Assembly (NCBI RefSeq): GCF_018688375.1
Contig: NZ_CP061318.1
Location: forward strand, 1,116,001 to 1,180,000
Reading direction: 5' to 3'
Source: Polynucleobacter sp. AP-Ainpum-60-G11
Lineage (GTDB): Bacteria > Pseudomonadota > Gammaproteobacteria > Burkholderiales > Burkholderiaceae
DNA: 64,000 nt
The notes under the pieces: model-generated
Seen by the model: the letters and a program-made list of their open reading frames with translations, nothing else
Databases searched by the model: none
What the model was told of the DNA's origin: nothing
Made by a program: the position numbers and the translations under genes
Shown: piece by piece, positions 40,892 through 50,875 of the stretch
Position numbering within the stretch: the first letter of the stretch is position 1
Layout of the letters: each line of letters opens with the position of its first letter

Positions 40892-41722
40892 TTAAACATC
40901 ACTCATGAAATCGCCACCACCACTGTCATCCCATGAGCTGGCGCCACCATCATCCCAAGAGCTGGCATCACGTACGCCAAAGTTAGGATCTAAAGATGCT
41001 GGACCGCCCACTTGATTTAAGTTGGGGTTGGAGCCGGCATTGGAGTGGCCGTTATCGTGACCGCCCATAAGGCTGCTTGCCAATGCTTGACCAGCATACA
41101 TACCAGCACCTAATGCTGCGCCCGTTGCAAGACTACCCATCAATCCGCTACCCATACCGCCTGCTGCTGGCGCTCCTGGGTATCCAGGGCCGCCAGGACC
41201 ACCGGGATAGCCAGCTGGACCACCCGGAGTTCCAGGGTAACCAGCGCTTGGTGCGTTATAGACTTGTACCGCCTCAGCCTTACGACGCTTCATCACGATG
41301 ATGACGCCAATAACTAAGATCGCAATCAAACCCCAGAACAGCGAGTTACTAAAAATAGAGGTCTGACTAGCTGCAGGGATGCCTGCACCACTTGCCAGCT
41401 GCACTTGAAGTTTTTGCACAGACTCAGGTTGGGCAAATGGCAAACCAGGCGCTAAGTTTTGCGCTTTGATGAAATGATTACGCGCCGCCTCTAACTTACC
41501 TTCTTTGAGGTAAAGCTCAGAAGCCACATAGTGGGCTTTTGCGCTGTTAGGGTGATTTTGCAAAACTTCTTTCATCATGGCATCGGCTTTGGCCATCTGC
41601 CCAGATTGCACAGCTTGATATACCTCAGGCAAGGTTGCCTCGGCAAACGCTGCATTGCTAGTTAACAGTACCGCTGCTGCGAGTACGCCAACAAATAAAT
41701 TGATTACTTTACGAATGTTCAT
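40892..41722 (-). CDS. Exported TPR protein with membrane anchor and Gly/Pro-rich tail
   Basis: 276 residues from ATG 41720-41722, chosen because AAGGAG stands seven bases ahead; a longer frame adds 12 residues. Signal peptide about 1-27 (NLFVGVLAAAVLLTSNAAFA), two TPR units (about 40-110), a membrane segment (NSLFWGLIAILVIGVIIVMKRRK), then a low-complexity Gly/Pro/Tyr region, a glycine-zipper-like stretch and a tail with SSWDD repeats ending DFMSDV. The architecture suggests a scaffold at the inner membrane. Confidence 0.8.
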   Translation of the reverse strand: MNIRKVINLFVGVLAAAVLLTSNAAFAEATLPEVYQAVQSGQMAKADAMMKEVLQNHPNSAKAHYVASELYLKEGKLEAARNHFIKAQNLAPGLPFAQPESVQKLQVQLASGAGIPAASQTSIFSNSLFWGLIAILVIGVIIVMKRRKAEAVQVYNAPSAGYPGTPGGPAGYPGGPGGPGYPGAPAAGGMGSGLMGSLATGAALGAGMYAGQALASSLMGGHDNGHSNAGSNPNLNQVGGPASLDPNFGVRDASSWDDGGASSWDDSGGGDFMSDV

Positions 41723-41831
41723 CAAGACTCCTTGTAGGATGTTTCGTGCGAATTTCATTATCCCTAGTTTGGGGATTTTTGCTATTCCCTACTTATATAG
41801 GGTCTTTAAGGAGGATTTCAAGGGCTGGGAA

Positions 41832-44800
41832 TTAAGCTATCTCAGCGATCTCACCCTTAGAGGAGATTAAATAGGCCTTAGCTGGCTTATCTGGACGAAT
41901 TCTGCCCAGCTCTTGTTTGTAGTTATTTAGCTGTGCGCGGTACTTGTCTTGGGCCTCACTACCCACCTCCGGAATGGTGAGCTTGTAATCCAAAATGGCT
42001 AAGTGGTCCTCAAACTCTACTAGGCGATCTAGGCGAAAGCTTCTGGCATCCAAACTAACAACATCAATCTCATTCCAAGCCTGCACCCACTGATTATCTG
42101 TAAGGTATGACCGGAGCTCTTTAGAAGTGAGAACGGTGTTCGCTTGATCTAGCGCTTTGCTTGCCAGCTCTTCATCAATACCAAGCCAGCGAGCAATTTG
42201 ATCCGCACTCATCCGTTCTGGGCTCGTTCCCCCAGTTTGAAGAGTGAGATGCTCTAGCAGACGATGGAAGTGCACGCCCTCTTCCAATATTTTTGAGTTA
42301 TCTGGTGCGCCAGACTCATCCTGGAATACTTCCAGGGTTACGCCACTTTCGATATCTTTTAGCTGCTGCTCATGACTGGCTTTAGCCGCATCCCAGGAAA
42401 CCTCAAAGTCATCCATCAAGAAATCCGTTGGATTATTTGTCTTCTGACTGCTTGGCGCCTGTGCTTTACTATTTTTGCTAATTGACGCTACAGGTTGATC
42501 TTCCAAAATAGCTAACTGACCCACCGTCGCCCTGCCATACCAAGACTTCTCATCTAAACCTATAGGATTTTTTGCAGTAGGTGCCTTTGCCACACCGCTA
42601 ATCCAAAGGCCCTGCTTTGCTCTGGTCATTGCAACGTAGAGCAGATTCCAGTTCTCATTCTTACCAATGAGTAACTCGCGTTCACGCACTTCACTACGAG
42701 GATTAGTTAAGGTGGCTGAGGTATACATCGACAAATGACTTGGACTCTCGCTCTCAGGCGGCCAGTCTAATAAGACACCGCGATGATCTGCCTTACCTTC
42801 AGTGTGGTTGGCATCGAGCATGATCACGAATGGAGACTCCAAACCCTTTGCCCCATGAATCGTCATCATGCGCACGCGCTTGTTTTTATCTTCCTCAGAT
42901 AGCTCGCTCTCTTCATCGAGCTCTACGAGATCAGCATCTGCTTCAACATCACCCTCATCTGGGGTTTCATCATCATCGCCACGACGAATGGTATTGATCT
43001 CTTCAATAAAGCGGCCTAGGCTTGGGTAACGGCCGCCATCCTGATTGAGCGCTAATTCGAGGAAGGCATCAAGATTTGCCAAGACCTGCGCCCGCGCAAT
43101 CTCTTGAGCGGCGCCTGCATACTTGATACGTAAATCACTTTCTTGATAGATGCGGTCGAGCAAGTCATGAACTGGCAGGCGCTCACCTAGCAGACGCCAG
43201 TGCTCTAGATAACGCGCCGCCTGCATCAAGCCTGCATCTGGGCTATCTTGTAAAGCATCCCACCAAGAACGATATTGATTTAAGGCCATTACCTTCGCGA
43301 GAGACTGCATTTGGCTTTCGGTAAATGCAAAAATAGGGCTTCTCAATACTTGGGCAAGCGGCAAATCATGACGCGGCGTTACCAAGACCGTTAGGAGCGC
43401 AATTAAGTCATCAATCTCTAGAGTGTTGAGCAACCCACCGAGCCTTGAGCTCTCGAACGCTAAACCTGCCTCACGTAGTGCACGCTCAAATTGCGGAAGA
43501 TATTTGCGACGTTTAACTAGTAATAGGAAATCACTCTCTCTAGCCTTGCGCCAGACCTCTTTGCCATTGACGTGATCCACTACAGGACGTGTCTGAATAA
43601 GGTGCTGTATCAATGCGCTGACCTGCTGCCCTTCAACGTAGCGCTGCGTAACGTCGGCAGTTTGTCGCGCATCTACAATCGCCTCCTCAAACGCATTGCC
43701 TGCCCTTTGCTCTAACTCTTCAGCCTCGTATTTCACAAGAGGCAATAAATAGGCTTCGCCCTCGTTTGAATATGGCGTATCTGTAGTAACTCCTGCTGGC
43801 GCTTTCCATAACGTCTTTTGTTGAGTAAACGGATAGGACTCGGGTAATTGCTCAATGCGAAAGATTTGATTGACTGCTTCATTAATTTTCGGCGCGTTAC
43901 GGCGGGTCGTATTTTGATTTAATGAGGCTGCGTTCATTTCCTTTACCAAGAAAGCCTGCGCATCATTAAATAATCTCGGATCGGCGCGACGGAATCGATA
44001 AATTGATTGCTTAGGATCGCCTACGATAAAGACAGTCGGCCTTGATTCATCCTGACCGTAGCCTTCTAGCCATGCGCGCAGAATCTGCCATTGCAAGGGA
44101 TTGGTATCTTGGAACTCATCCACCAAAATATGCCTGTACTTGGCATCTAATCGAGACTGCAAATAGGCTGCATTAGCTGAGTCCGCCATTAATTGACTGA
44201 CACCAATCTCCAGATCGTCAAAGTCACGGACACGCATAGACTCTTTGGTGATTTGAACGTGGTCCATCATTGCAGAGCTCATTGCAAACCAAGCTTCATT
44301 TAGCGCAAAGGCTTCTAGCTCTTTGTTCCAGGCAACAAATTCTAAGAAGGCCGTTGCCCAAGCTTGCTTATAAGTTACATGCTCCTGCTCACGATCTAGC
44401 TCGCCCTCTTTTTTGAGGTATTTTTTGAGATCGCCGGCGGCCTTATCATTCGAGGTGCGATTGGTATCGTCTTGAGTCAAAAATACTGACTGCAATACAG
44501 GTGCGATCTCCATCACATCACCGCCGCTAGATTTGAGATTGATGGCAGCTTGAATCATGGGCGCATAGGTCATTTCAGTAGCACTACTATTACTAAAGCA
44601 GCGATGCAAAAACTCTAAATCTGCTTTGGCATGAATGGCATTCCAAATTCCATTAAGCGGGTTGTCAATTTTCAGCCTAGGTAGATCTGCTTTGAGTTTC
44701 TCAATAGGAGTACTGCCATGAGCTTTACAGGCTTGTGAGAAGAATGTCCAAGCACCTCTTTGTTTAAAGAGACTGTAATTACTCATTAAGAATTTTTGCG

Positions 44801-45347
44801 TCTCACTTGCACCCAGCGTCTTTAGTAAGGTGTCGTAATGCGCTTGAATCCCTTCGGGCAAATTTCCCCACCAATCATCCAAGCACTCTTCCTGCAAACG
44901 CTTTGCATCTTCTCGTAAGCTAAAGCCAGGCTGTATGCCTGTTGAAATTGGCGCTGCACCTAAGAGCCTTCCAAACCATCCATGGAATGTGTCAATCACA
45001 ATGCCTTGTGGACTTGCCAGAACTTTCGCATAAAGAGACTTGGCTGTTGGTAGCAATGACTTTGCCTCTTCTGCGCTCAGCCCACGATCAGTTAAATGTT
45101 GAATGAGTTGCTCATCGCTCGATTGTGAAAATTCCTCTAGCAGGCGATAGAGGCGATCACGCATCTCTTGCGCTGCTTTTCTGGTGAAAGTAAGGGCAAG
45201 GATTTCTTGAGGTTTTGCGCCTGCTAACAGGAGACGTGCCATACGGGTAACTAGCAACCAAGTCTTACCGCTACCCGCGCATGCAGAGACAATGACCGAG
45301 CGACTTGGATCGCAAGCAATATTGACTGGGAAAGTAGTGTTGCTCAC
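41832..45347 (-). CDS. addA: AddA-type helicase-nuclease (ATP-dependent exonuclease V beta-like)
   Basis: 1171 residues from the GTG at 45345-45347, which overlaps the addB stop (GTGA) and has AAGGGG five bases ahead; the longer frame to 45392 runs inside addB. UvrD-type helicase: Walker A ACAGSGKTWLL, LTFTRKAAQEM, HILVDEFQDTNPLQW, GDPKQSIYRFRRAD, MTIHGAKGLESPFV, LYVAMTRAKQGLW. C-terminal PD-(D/E)XK nuclease: RLDRLVEFEDHLAILDYKL then the QLNNYKQEL helix. Processes double-strand ends for RecA with AddB. Confidence 0.93.
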   Translation of the reverse strand: MSNTTFPVNIACDPSRSVIVSACAGSGKTWLLVTRMARLLLAGAKPQEILALTFTRKAAQEMRDRLYRLLEEFSQSSDEQLIQHLTDRGLSAEEAKSLLPTAKSLYAKVLASPQGIVIDTFHGWFGRLLGAAPISTGIQPGFSLREDAKRLQEECLDDWWGNLPEGIQAHYDTLLKTLGASETQKFLMSNYSLFKQRGAWTFFSQACKAHGSTPIEKLKADLPRLKIDNPLNGIWNAIHAKADLEFLHRCFSNSSATEMTYAPMIQAAINLKSSGGDVMEIAPVLQSVFLTQDDTNRTSNDKAAGDLKKYLKKEGELDREQEHVTYKQAWATAFLEFVAWNKELEAFALNEAWFAMSSAMMDHVQITKESMRVRDFDDLEIGVSQLMADSANAAYLQSRLDAKYRHILVDEFQDTNPLQWQILRAWLEGYGQDESRPTVFIVGDPKQSIYRFRRADPRLFNDAQAFLVKEMNAASLNQNTTRRNAPKINEAVNQIFRIEQLPESYPFTQQKTLWKAPAGVTTDTPYSNEGEAYLLPLVKYEAEELEQRAGNAFEEAIVDARQTADVTQRYVEGQQVSALIQHLIQTRPVVDHVNGKEVWRKARESDFLLLVKRRKYLPQFERALREAGLAFESSRLGGLLNTLEIDDLIALLTVLVTPRHDLPLAQVLRSPIFAFTESQMQSLAKVMALNQYRSWWDALQDSPDAGLMQAARYLEHWRLLGERLPVHDLLDRIYQESDLRIKYAGAAQEIARAQVLANLDAFLELALNQDGGRYPSLGRFIEEINTIRRGDDDETPDEGDVEADADLVELDEESELSEEDKNKRVRMMTIHGAKGLESPFVIMLDANHTEGKADHRGVLLDWPPESESPSHLSMYTSATLTNPRSEVRERELLIGKNENWNLLYVAMTRAKQGLWISGVAKAPTAKNPIGLDEKSWYGRATVGQLAILEDQPVASISKNSKAQAPSSQKTNNPTDFLMDDFEVSWDAAKASHEQQLKDIESGVTLEVFQDESGAPDNSKILEEGVHFHRLLEHLTLQTGGTSPERMSADQIARWLGIDEELASKALDQANTVLTSKELRSYLTDNQWVQAWNEIDVVSLDARSFRLDRLVEFEDHLAILDYKLTIPEVGSEAQDKYRAQLNNYKQELGRIRPDKPAKAYLISSKGEIAEIA

Positions 45348-48328
45348 CACATCCCCTTTCTGCAAATGCCTCTGGCTTCGCAATACTGGCAAACGCTATC
45401 GGGCGCAAATGCCTTAAGAGGTTTGCCAGACCAGAGTGATTGCACATCCTCAGTCATTTGCTCAGAAAATTCTTGCATGAGTTCTGGCATTGCTTCAATG
45501 GCAACGGTGCGCGCAGCTTCATCACCCTCTTTCTTCACATCGGCTTTTAAAGCCACCCACTCGGCCGCATTGACTTCGCGCCCAGAGATCTTCTTGCTCT
45601 CATTCGAAGCTCTGGCATAGATTAGTAATTGTGGATCGTCCAATACAGCCTCAGAGCGCCACTCGACCTTAGTGAGATTTTGGTTTTTATAGTCAATAAC
45701 AGATGCGGCTTTGGAATCATGAATACTGACATCAAAACGGTCTGCATAACCCTCAATCCGAATATGGCGCTCATTGCCATCGACATCGGTAAATGGAAGA
45801 TCAAAGCCCACTTTAACTTCAGCGTCATGAAACTGCCAACCTTGGGCCTCACGCTCTAACTGCCAATGAATAAAACTCGGAATTTGTTTTTGCCAGTCTC
45901 TTAAGACGCCCAAGACCCTAGCATCACCCTCAATCAAACGTTTAAAGACTTGTTCAGAAATCAGTGTGAGTTGATCTTGCATCCAGGCGCGACGCAGCTC
46001 TAAATCAGCAGTCATTGGTGAGGAGGATTTTTGCGCCTCACTTTTCATTGCGTGATAAAAATTACGCAAGATCTTATGCAGCGTTTGACCAGCAAGAGAA
46101 GCATCAAAACCTTCTTCAAAGCCTTTGAGCTTACGTAAGCCTAATAGGCTACGTACGTAATATTTATATGGACAGTCACGCAATGCTTTATAAGCACTTG
46201 GGCTCATCGAAACTGGCATGGGCAAATCTGAATCTATTTTTGCAATTGCCATTTGTGATGGGATTGCCGCACCACTACGAGGTGCAAATAAGGCGCTGGC
46301 ATTTTGTGCCTGCCAATTGGGCAAATCCATTTGGAGTCTCTGAATCCAAGCAGATGCTCTTAAGGGCTCCCCACTCTTGCTCTTACTTTGCCAAAGAAGA
46401 TCGACACTCGAAAATGAGGTGAGTAATTGAGATAAATCTCGTGCCTGTTGAACAAATTGCGCCTCAATGCTAGATCCACCTAAGAGTCGATTTAAAGCAT
46501 CAGAGAAAAATAATGGCGGCTCTGAGAATGCAGGTAGCTGCTGTTCGTCACAGCCTACCATCACAATAGCTTCAAATTCTCTAAAACGAGTAGAGCTCAG
46601 AGGCAAGATGCTGAGGGTAGCTGCTGCACTGACACCCATCTCTTCATAAGAGGACTCTTCAATCACCGTCTTTAATAAGCTCAGCCATTCATTTAAGCGC
46701 ATCGCAATTTGCTGATGCTCTACATCAAAATCAAATGTTTCCAAAAGCTCAAGCAATTGCTTGCCAGCAGAATCTTTTTCTAAACCCTGCGTCATTCCTA
46801 TTTGGATCAGATCATCTATCAGATACTGATGCGCAAGAGCGCAATTAATCTTGACTCCGCGCCAGCGATTGAGTCGACCACGAATAGATTGCAGGAGTTC
46901 TAGTAGAAGTGGATTGGGCGCAACTGAACCATGGGAGACTGATCCCTCAATCGCCATATGAAAAGTTTCCCAACCGGATTTAGCTTGGCTAGCAATCAAA
47001 ATATCCTCGAGCTGGGCCACCAATCCATTTAAGGACTCCGCATCACGCGTACTGTTCGCGTTAAGACACTTACCAAGATCTAAGAATGGATTTTGTAAAA
47101 ACTCCAATAGGTCCGCTGCACTCGGACCTTCAGGTGGTGCACGCAATAACTCAAGCCAACTATTGAGCGCTGCTGCCGCTCTAGTGGTGGATAACTTCCA
47201 ACCAGTTTCATCTTGAATTTTGAGAGATGGTCCAAGGCGCGCCAATAATGCCCGCGCCCTTCTGGCAACCAGACGATCTTGCGCCACCAGAGCGATATTC
47301 GTTTTGCCGTCTATTAACTGTTGTTCAATTGTTTTCGCTGTTGCCCATGCCAACTCCTCAAACCGCTTAGCAGCAATCAGATGCCAATCTGCTGAGTGCG
47401 CATTATGAAGATTGGTTTGGATAGCTTGCAGCTTTTGCGCTTCAGGCATCTGGGGACCTAATGCTTCCGCCCAGAGTGCGACAGACTCCCAGTTCATTGT
47501 CACTTCAACTGCGGGAGCGAACTGCGCATAGTCCGTTAAATACCCTTGAATCAGCTGCTTATCAATTGGAGTTGGGTCTGCTGTTTCTACCCAAATTAAT
47601 GGCCTGACATTTGCTTGTGCAATTTTCTTGGCAGCCTCAAGATGGGCAGCCATGGCAAATTGTTTTCTGAAGGCCGGATCACTTGGGCTAGTGATATATC
47701 GCCAGAAAGTCAGCAGCACTTGCGCTTCTTGATCCACTACTTTTCTAGCGAGGGCTGGATATGCCTGACCAATAGTGCGATCCAAGAATGGTTCAAGAGT
47801 CTCGATCCAAGATTCCGTATTTTGGGTGATGGGCTCTTCTTGATTTGTGATCAGCTTGCGTAGTTCTTGCTGAAGACTGGGAGCTATTGAATTAGACAGG
47901 GTATCGCAGGCGGCAATAATGGCTTGTGCCAATCCCCAAGATCCTGCCTCAGTTTCCGCTTTAAACCAGGCTTGCAACTGCTTATGTTTACGGAGTGTTG
48001 CGTATACAGATAACCAACGCTCGAGATCGGATTGTTTCTTGGGGAACTTCCATGCACCTGGTGCTGCTTCTAGCCAATCGTTAAAACTCATCACCTGGGG
48101 TAAGAATGCAATGTGGCTTGGCAGATCTTTAGGTCGATACTTTTCTAATGCAGCTCTCACCCCCATTAGTGGGCCTGCAGTACTGAGCACGACTAATGGG
48201 CGTTGATTGGTTTGCACCGCACAATTCCAAATACCCTCAGCGAGCAAGTTCAGGGCACCCGCATTGGGCGCAATTGCCCAAGCATGTGGCTGCTTTTGCT
48301 CGTTTAGGAGTGGAAATGGGTGCGGCAT
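45344..48328 (-). CDS. addB: AddB-type nuclease/inactivated-helicase subunit
   Basis: 994 residues. Helicase-like body without an intact Walker A, and a C-terminal RecB-family nuclease (GQTLHKILRNFYH, IEGYADRFDVSIHDSKAASV, IDYKNQNLTKVEW). Four cysteines that would hold an Fe-S cluster: one in LRDCPYKYYVR and three in CQYCEARGICR at the very end, as in AddB. Overlaps addA by four bases. Confidence 0.88.
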   Translation of the reverse strand: MPHPFPLLNEQKQPHAWAIAPNAGALNLLAEGIWNCAVQTNQRPLVVLSTAGPLMGVRAALEKYRPKDLPSHIAFLPQVMSFNDWLEAAPGAWKFPKKQSDLERWLSVYATLRKHKQLQAWFKAETEAGSWGLAQAIIAACDTLSNSIAPSLQQELRKLITNQEEPITQNTESWIETLEPFLDRTIGQAYPALARKVVDQEAQVLLTFWRYITSPSDPAFRKQFAMAAHLEAAKKIAQANVRPLIWVETADPTPIDKQLIQGYLTDYAQFAPAVEVTMNWESVALWAEALGPQMPEAQKLQAIQTNLHNAHSADWHLIAAKRFEELAWATAKTIEQQLIDGKTNIALVAQDRLVARRARALLARLGPSLKIQDETGWKLSTTRAAAALNSWLELLRAPPEGPSAADLLEFLQNPFLDLGKCLNANSTRDAESLNGLVAQLEDILIASQAKSGWETFHMAIEGSVSHGSVAPNPLLLELLQSIRGRLNRWRGVKINCALAHQYLIDDLIQIGMTQGLEKDSAGKQLLELLETFDFDVEHQQIAMRLNEWLSLLKTVIEESSYEEMGVSAAATLSILPLSSTRFREFEAIVMVGCDEQQLPAFSEPPLFFSDALNRLLGGSSIEAQFVQQARDLSQLLTSFSSVDLLWQSKSKSGEPLRASAWIQRLQMDLPNWQAQNASALFAPRSGAAIPSQMAIAKIDSDLPMPVSMSPSAYKALRDCPYKYYVRSLLGLRKLKGFEEGFDASLAGQTLHKILRNFYHAMKSEAQKSSSPMTADLELRRAWMQDQLTLISEQVFKRLIEGDARVLGVLRDWQKQIPSFIHWQLEREAQGWQFHDAEVKVGFDLPFTDVDGNERHIRIEGYADRFDVSIHDSKAASVIDYKNQNLTKVEWRSEAVLDDPQLLIYARASNESKKISGREVNAAEWVALKADVKKEGDEAARTVAIEAMPELMQEFSEQMTEDVQSLWSGKPLKAFAPDSVCQYCEARGICRKGMW

Positions 48329-48469
48329 GGATAGTAGTTCTGGAGCTGGCTTTAGGGCTAGTTTGTGAGCATTTTTTAGAATTTGGGCAGAAAGTGTGGC
48401 TTATTGCTAATATAAGCGTTGTAGTGCAATAACTAAATAAAACTAAATAAGACTAATTAAGGAATTTTC

Positions 48470-48796
48470 ATGAGTGCCGGCATCAAATATGTAACTGACG
48501 CTTCTTTCGAGCAAGACGTTCTCAAGTCCGATAAACCTGTTCTTTTGGACTTCTGGGCTGAGTGGTGTGGTCCTTGCAAGATGATCGGCCCTATCCTTGA
48601 AGAGCTGGCTGGTGAGTATGGCGACAAGATCCAAATCGCGAAGATGAACGTGGATGAGAACCAAGGCGTTCCTGCCCAGTTCAATATTCGTGGCATCCCT
48701 ACTTTGATTCTCTTTAAGAACGGCACTGTTGCTGCTCAAAAAGTAGGCGCTTTGGCCAAATCTCAGTTGACTGCATTTATTGATAGTCATCTGTAA
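48470..48796 (+). CDS. trxA: Thioredoxin
   Basis: 108 residues, standard length. Active site [13 protein letters not shown], cis-proline [18 protein letters not shown] before the ATG. Cytoplasmic dithiol reductant. Followed by a terminator and rho, the common trxA-rho order. Confidence 0.98.
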   Translation: MSAGIKYVTDASFEQDVLKSDKPVLLDFWAEWCGPCKMIGPILEELAGEYGDKIQIAKMNVDENQGVPAQFNIRGIPTLILFKNGTVAAQKVGALAKSQLTAFIDSHL

Positions 48797-48808
48797 ATAG
48801 TCCCAGGT

Positions 48809-48839
48809 CACAGGTTCACTGGGTGAGCCTGTGGTTTTT
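48809..48839 (+). terminator. Terminator after trxA
   Basis: CACAGGTTCAC and GTGAGCCTGTG pair with a three-base loop, one G-T pair, then TTTTT. Bases 48843-49018 are the rho leader; no gene seen there. Confidence 0.85.
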
Positions 48840-49018
48840 AGCTGTTTTTAGTGTAGTATCTAATTCATCGCACTTTCAGTGCCCCGTTTTCTAGCAATTT
48901 TCCCTCCCCTTCTTTTTAGCAAACTCCCCAAAATTCTGTTTTTCCAATCTGTCTGATGTCCATCTAGACAGCGATACCCCAAAACACATTTACATCCTTA
49001 TCTACACCCGAGAACCAC

Positions 49019-50281
49019 ATGCAATTATCTGAACTCAAAGTACTCCACGTATCCGCCCTGCTTGAAATGGCAGCTAGCCTGGAGATTGAAAATACGCAAC
49101 GTATGCGCAAACAAGAGTTGATGTTTGCCATCCTCAAGAAGCGCGCTAAAGAAGGTGAATCTGTTTTCGGTGACGGTACTTTGGAAGTATTGCCTGATGG
49201 CTTTGGTTTCTTACGCTCCCCAGATGCCTCTTATATGGCTTCACCGGACGATATCTATATCTCTCCTGCTCAGATCCGCCGCTTTAACCTGCATACGGGT
49301 GACAGCGTTGAAGGCGAGGTTCGCACCCCTAAGGATGGTGAGCGTTACTTTGCTTTAGTCAAAGTAGACAAGATCAACGGTTTGCCTCCAGAGGCCTTGA
49401 AGAACCGCATCATGTTCGAGAACTTAACGCCTTTGCACCCAAATCGCGTTGTTCAATTAGAGCGTGATATCAAGGCTGAAGAGAATTTAACTGGCCGCAT
49501 CATCGACATGATCTCCCCGATTGGCTATGGCCAGCGTGGCTTGATCGTGTCTTCACCTAAGTCTGGTAAGACGGTGATGATGCAGCACATCGCCCATGCG
49601 ATTTCTGCGAACAATCCAGATGCCATCTTGATCGTATTGTTAGTAGATGAGCGCCCTGAAGAAGTTACTGAAATGCAGCGCTCTGTTCGTGGTGAAGTGG
49701 TTGCCTCAACCTTTGATGAGCCAGCAGTGCGTCACGTACAAGTTGCTGAGATGGTGATTGAGAAAGCCAAACGCTTGGTGGAGATGAAAAAAGACGTCAT
49801 CATCCTGCTTGATTCGATTACCCGCCTTGCTCGTGCCTACAACACTGTGATTCCTTCATCTGGAAAAGTGCTTTCTGGTGGTGTGGATGCCAATGCATTG
49901 CAACGTCCAAAGCGTTTCTTCGGAGCAGCGCGTAACGTTGAAGAAGGCGGTTCACTCACCATCATCGCAACTGCCTTGATTGAAACCGGTAGCCGTATGG
50001 ATGACCTGATCTACGAAGAGTTCAAAGGTACCGGCAATATGGAAGTGCACCTTGAGCGTCGTTTGGCTGAGCGCCGTGTTTACCCATCAATCAACCTTAA
50101 CAAGTCCGGTACGCGCCGTGAAGAGTTGCTGGTTAAGGCTGAAAACCTCCAGAAAATCTGGGTATTGCGTAAATTATTGGCCGATATGGACGATATCGAG
50201 GCGATGAACTTTATCGTTGATAAGCTCAAATCCACCAAAAATAATGGTGAATTCTTCGATTTAATGCGTAAGGGTGGCTAA
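49019..50281 (+). CDS. rho: Transcription termination factor Rho
   Basis: 420 residues, full length. N-terminal helical and cold-shock-like RNA-binding part ([20 protein letters not shown]), then RecA-like ATPase: [16 protein letters not shown] (Walker A), [24 protein letters not shown] (Walker B) and the R-loop/Q-loop region [20 protein letters not shown]. No long insertion. Confidence 0.98.
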   Translation: MQLSELKVLHVSALLEMAASLEIENTQRMRKQELMFAILKKRAKEGESVFGDGTLEVLPDGFGFLRSPDASYMASPDDIYISPAQIRRFNLHTGDSVEGEVRTPKDGERYFALVKVDKINGLPPEALKNRIMFENLTPLHPNRVVQLERDIKAEENLTGRIIDMISPIGYGQRGLIVSSPKSGKTVMMQHIAHAISANNPDAILIVLLVDERPEEVTEMQRSVRGEVVASTFDEPAVRHVQVAEMVIEKAKRLVEMKKDVIILLDSITRLARAYNTVIPSSGKVLSGGVDANALQRPKRFFGAARNVEEGGSLTIIATALIETGSRMDDLIYEEFKGTGNMEVHLERRLAERRVYPSINLNKSGTRREELLVKAENLQKIWVLRKLLADMDDIEAMNFIVDKLKSTKNNGEFFDLMRKGG

Positions 50282-50426
50282 TTTAGCCTCTCAGAGGCGG
50301 TAAAAGTGCGCTTTGTTGTTGATTTCATGGCATAATTTCGCCTTTACCGCTTTAATAATTTGCATTTAACTGGGTAAGTATTTAGGTCTTTGGACTTAAA
50401 CGGCTGCCTGCTAATAGGACTTAATA

Positions 50427-50771
50427 ATGAAACCTGGCATTCACCCCGAATATCGTGAAATCGTCTTTGTAGACGTTTCTAATAACTTCAGCTTCAAGAC
50501 TCGCTCCACTATGTCTACTAAAGAGACAATCAAGTGGGAAGATGGCAATGAATATCCCTTGGCCAAGATCGAGACTTCATCTGAGTCACACCCTTTCTAC
50601 ACTGGTACCCAGAAGATTATGGATACTGCCGGTCGTGTTGAGAAATTCCGTCAGAAATTCGGTACTAAAGCTGTTGCTAAAGCTACCGGTGATGGCGCTG
50701 CAAAAACAGCTGAGAAAAAAGCTGCTGCTGCTGAAGCTAAAGCTGCTGAAAAGCCAGCTAAGAAGAAGTAA
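50427..50771 (+). CDS. rpmE2: 50S ribosomal protein L31 type B with long Lys/Ala tail
   Basis: 114 residues; the L31 fold covers 1-85 ([50 protein letters not shown]). No CxxC, so it is the zinc-independent form used when zinc is scarce. The last 30 residues are an Ala/Lys/Glu helix, longer than in most L31. Ends in a short terminator at 50840. Confidence 0.95.
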   Translation: MKPGIHPEYREIVFVDVSNNFSFKTRSTMSTKETIKWEDGNEYPLAKIETSSESHPFYTGTQKIMDTAGRVEKFRQKFGTKAVAKATGDGAAKTAEKKAAAAEAKAAEKPAKKK

Positions 50772-50839
50772 TAGGCTTACTCAACAAAGGGGCTGGGGTT
50801 TGGATATTCAGTATTCACCCTCCCCTGCGAGATAATCAA

Positions 50840-50862
50840 GGCAGCGTTTGCTGCCTTTTTTA
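50840..50862 (+). terminator. Terminator after rpmE2
   Basis: GGCAGC-GTTT-GCTGCC followed by TTTTTTATT. Confidence 0.9.
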
Positions 50863-50875
50863 TTGCTAGTTTTCT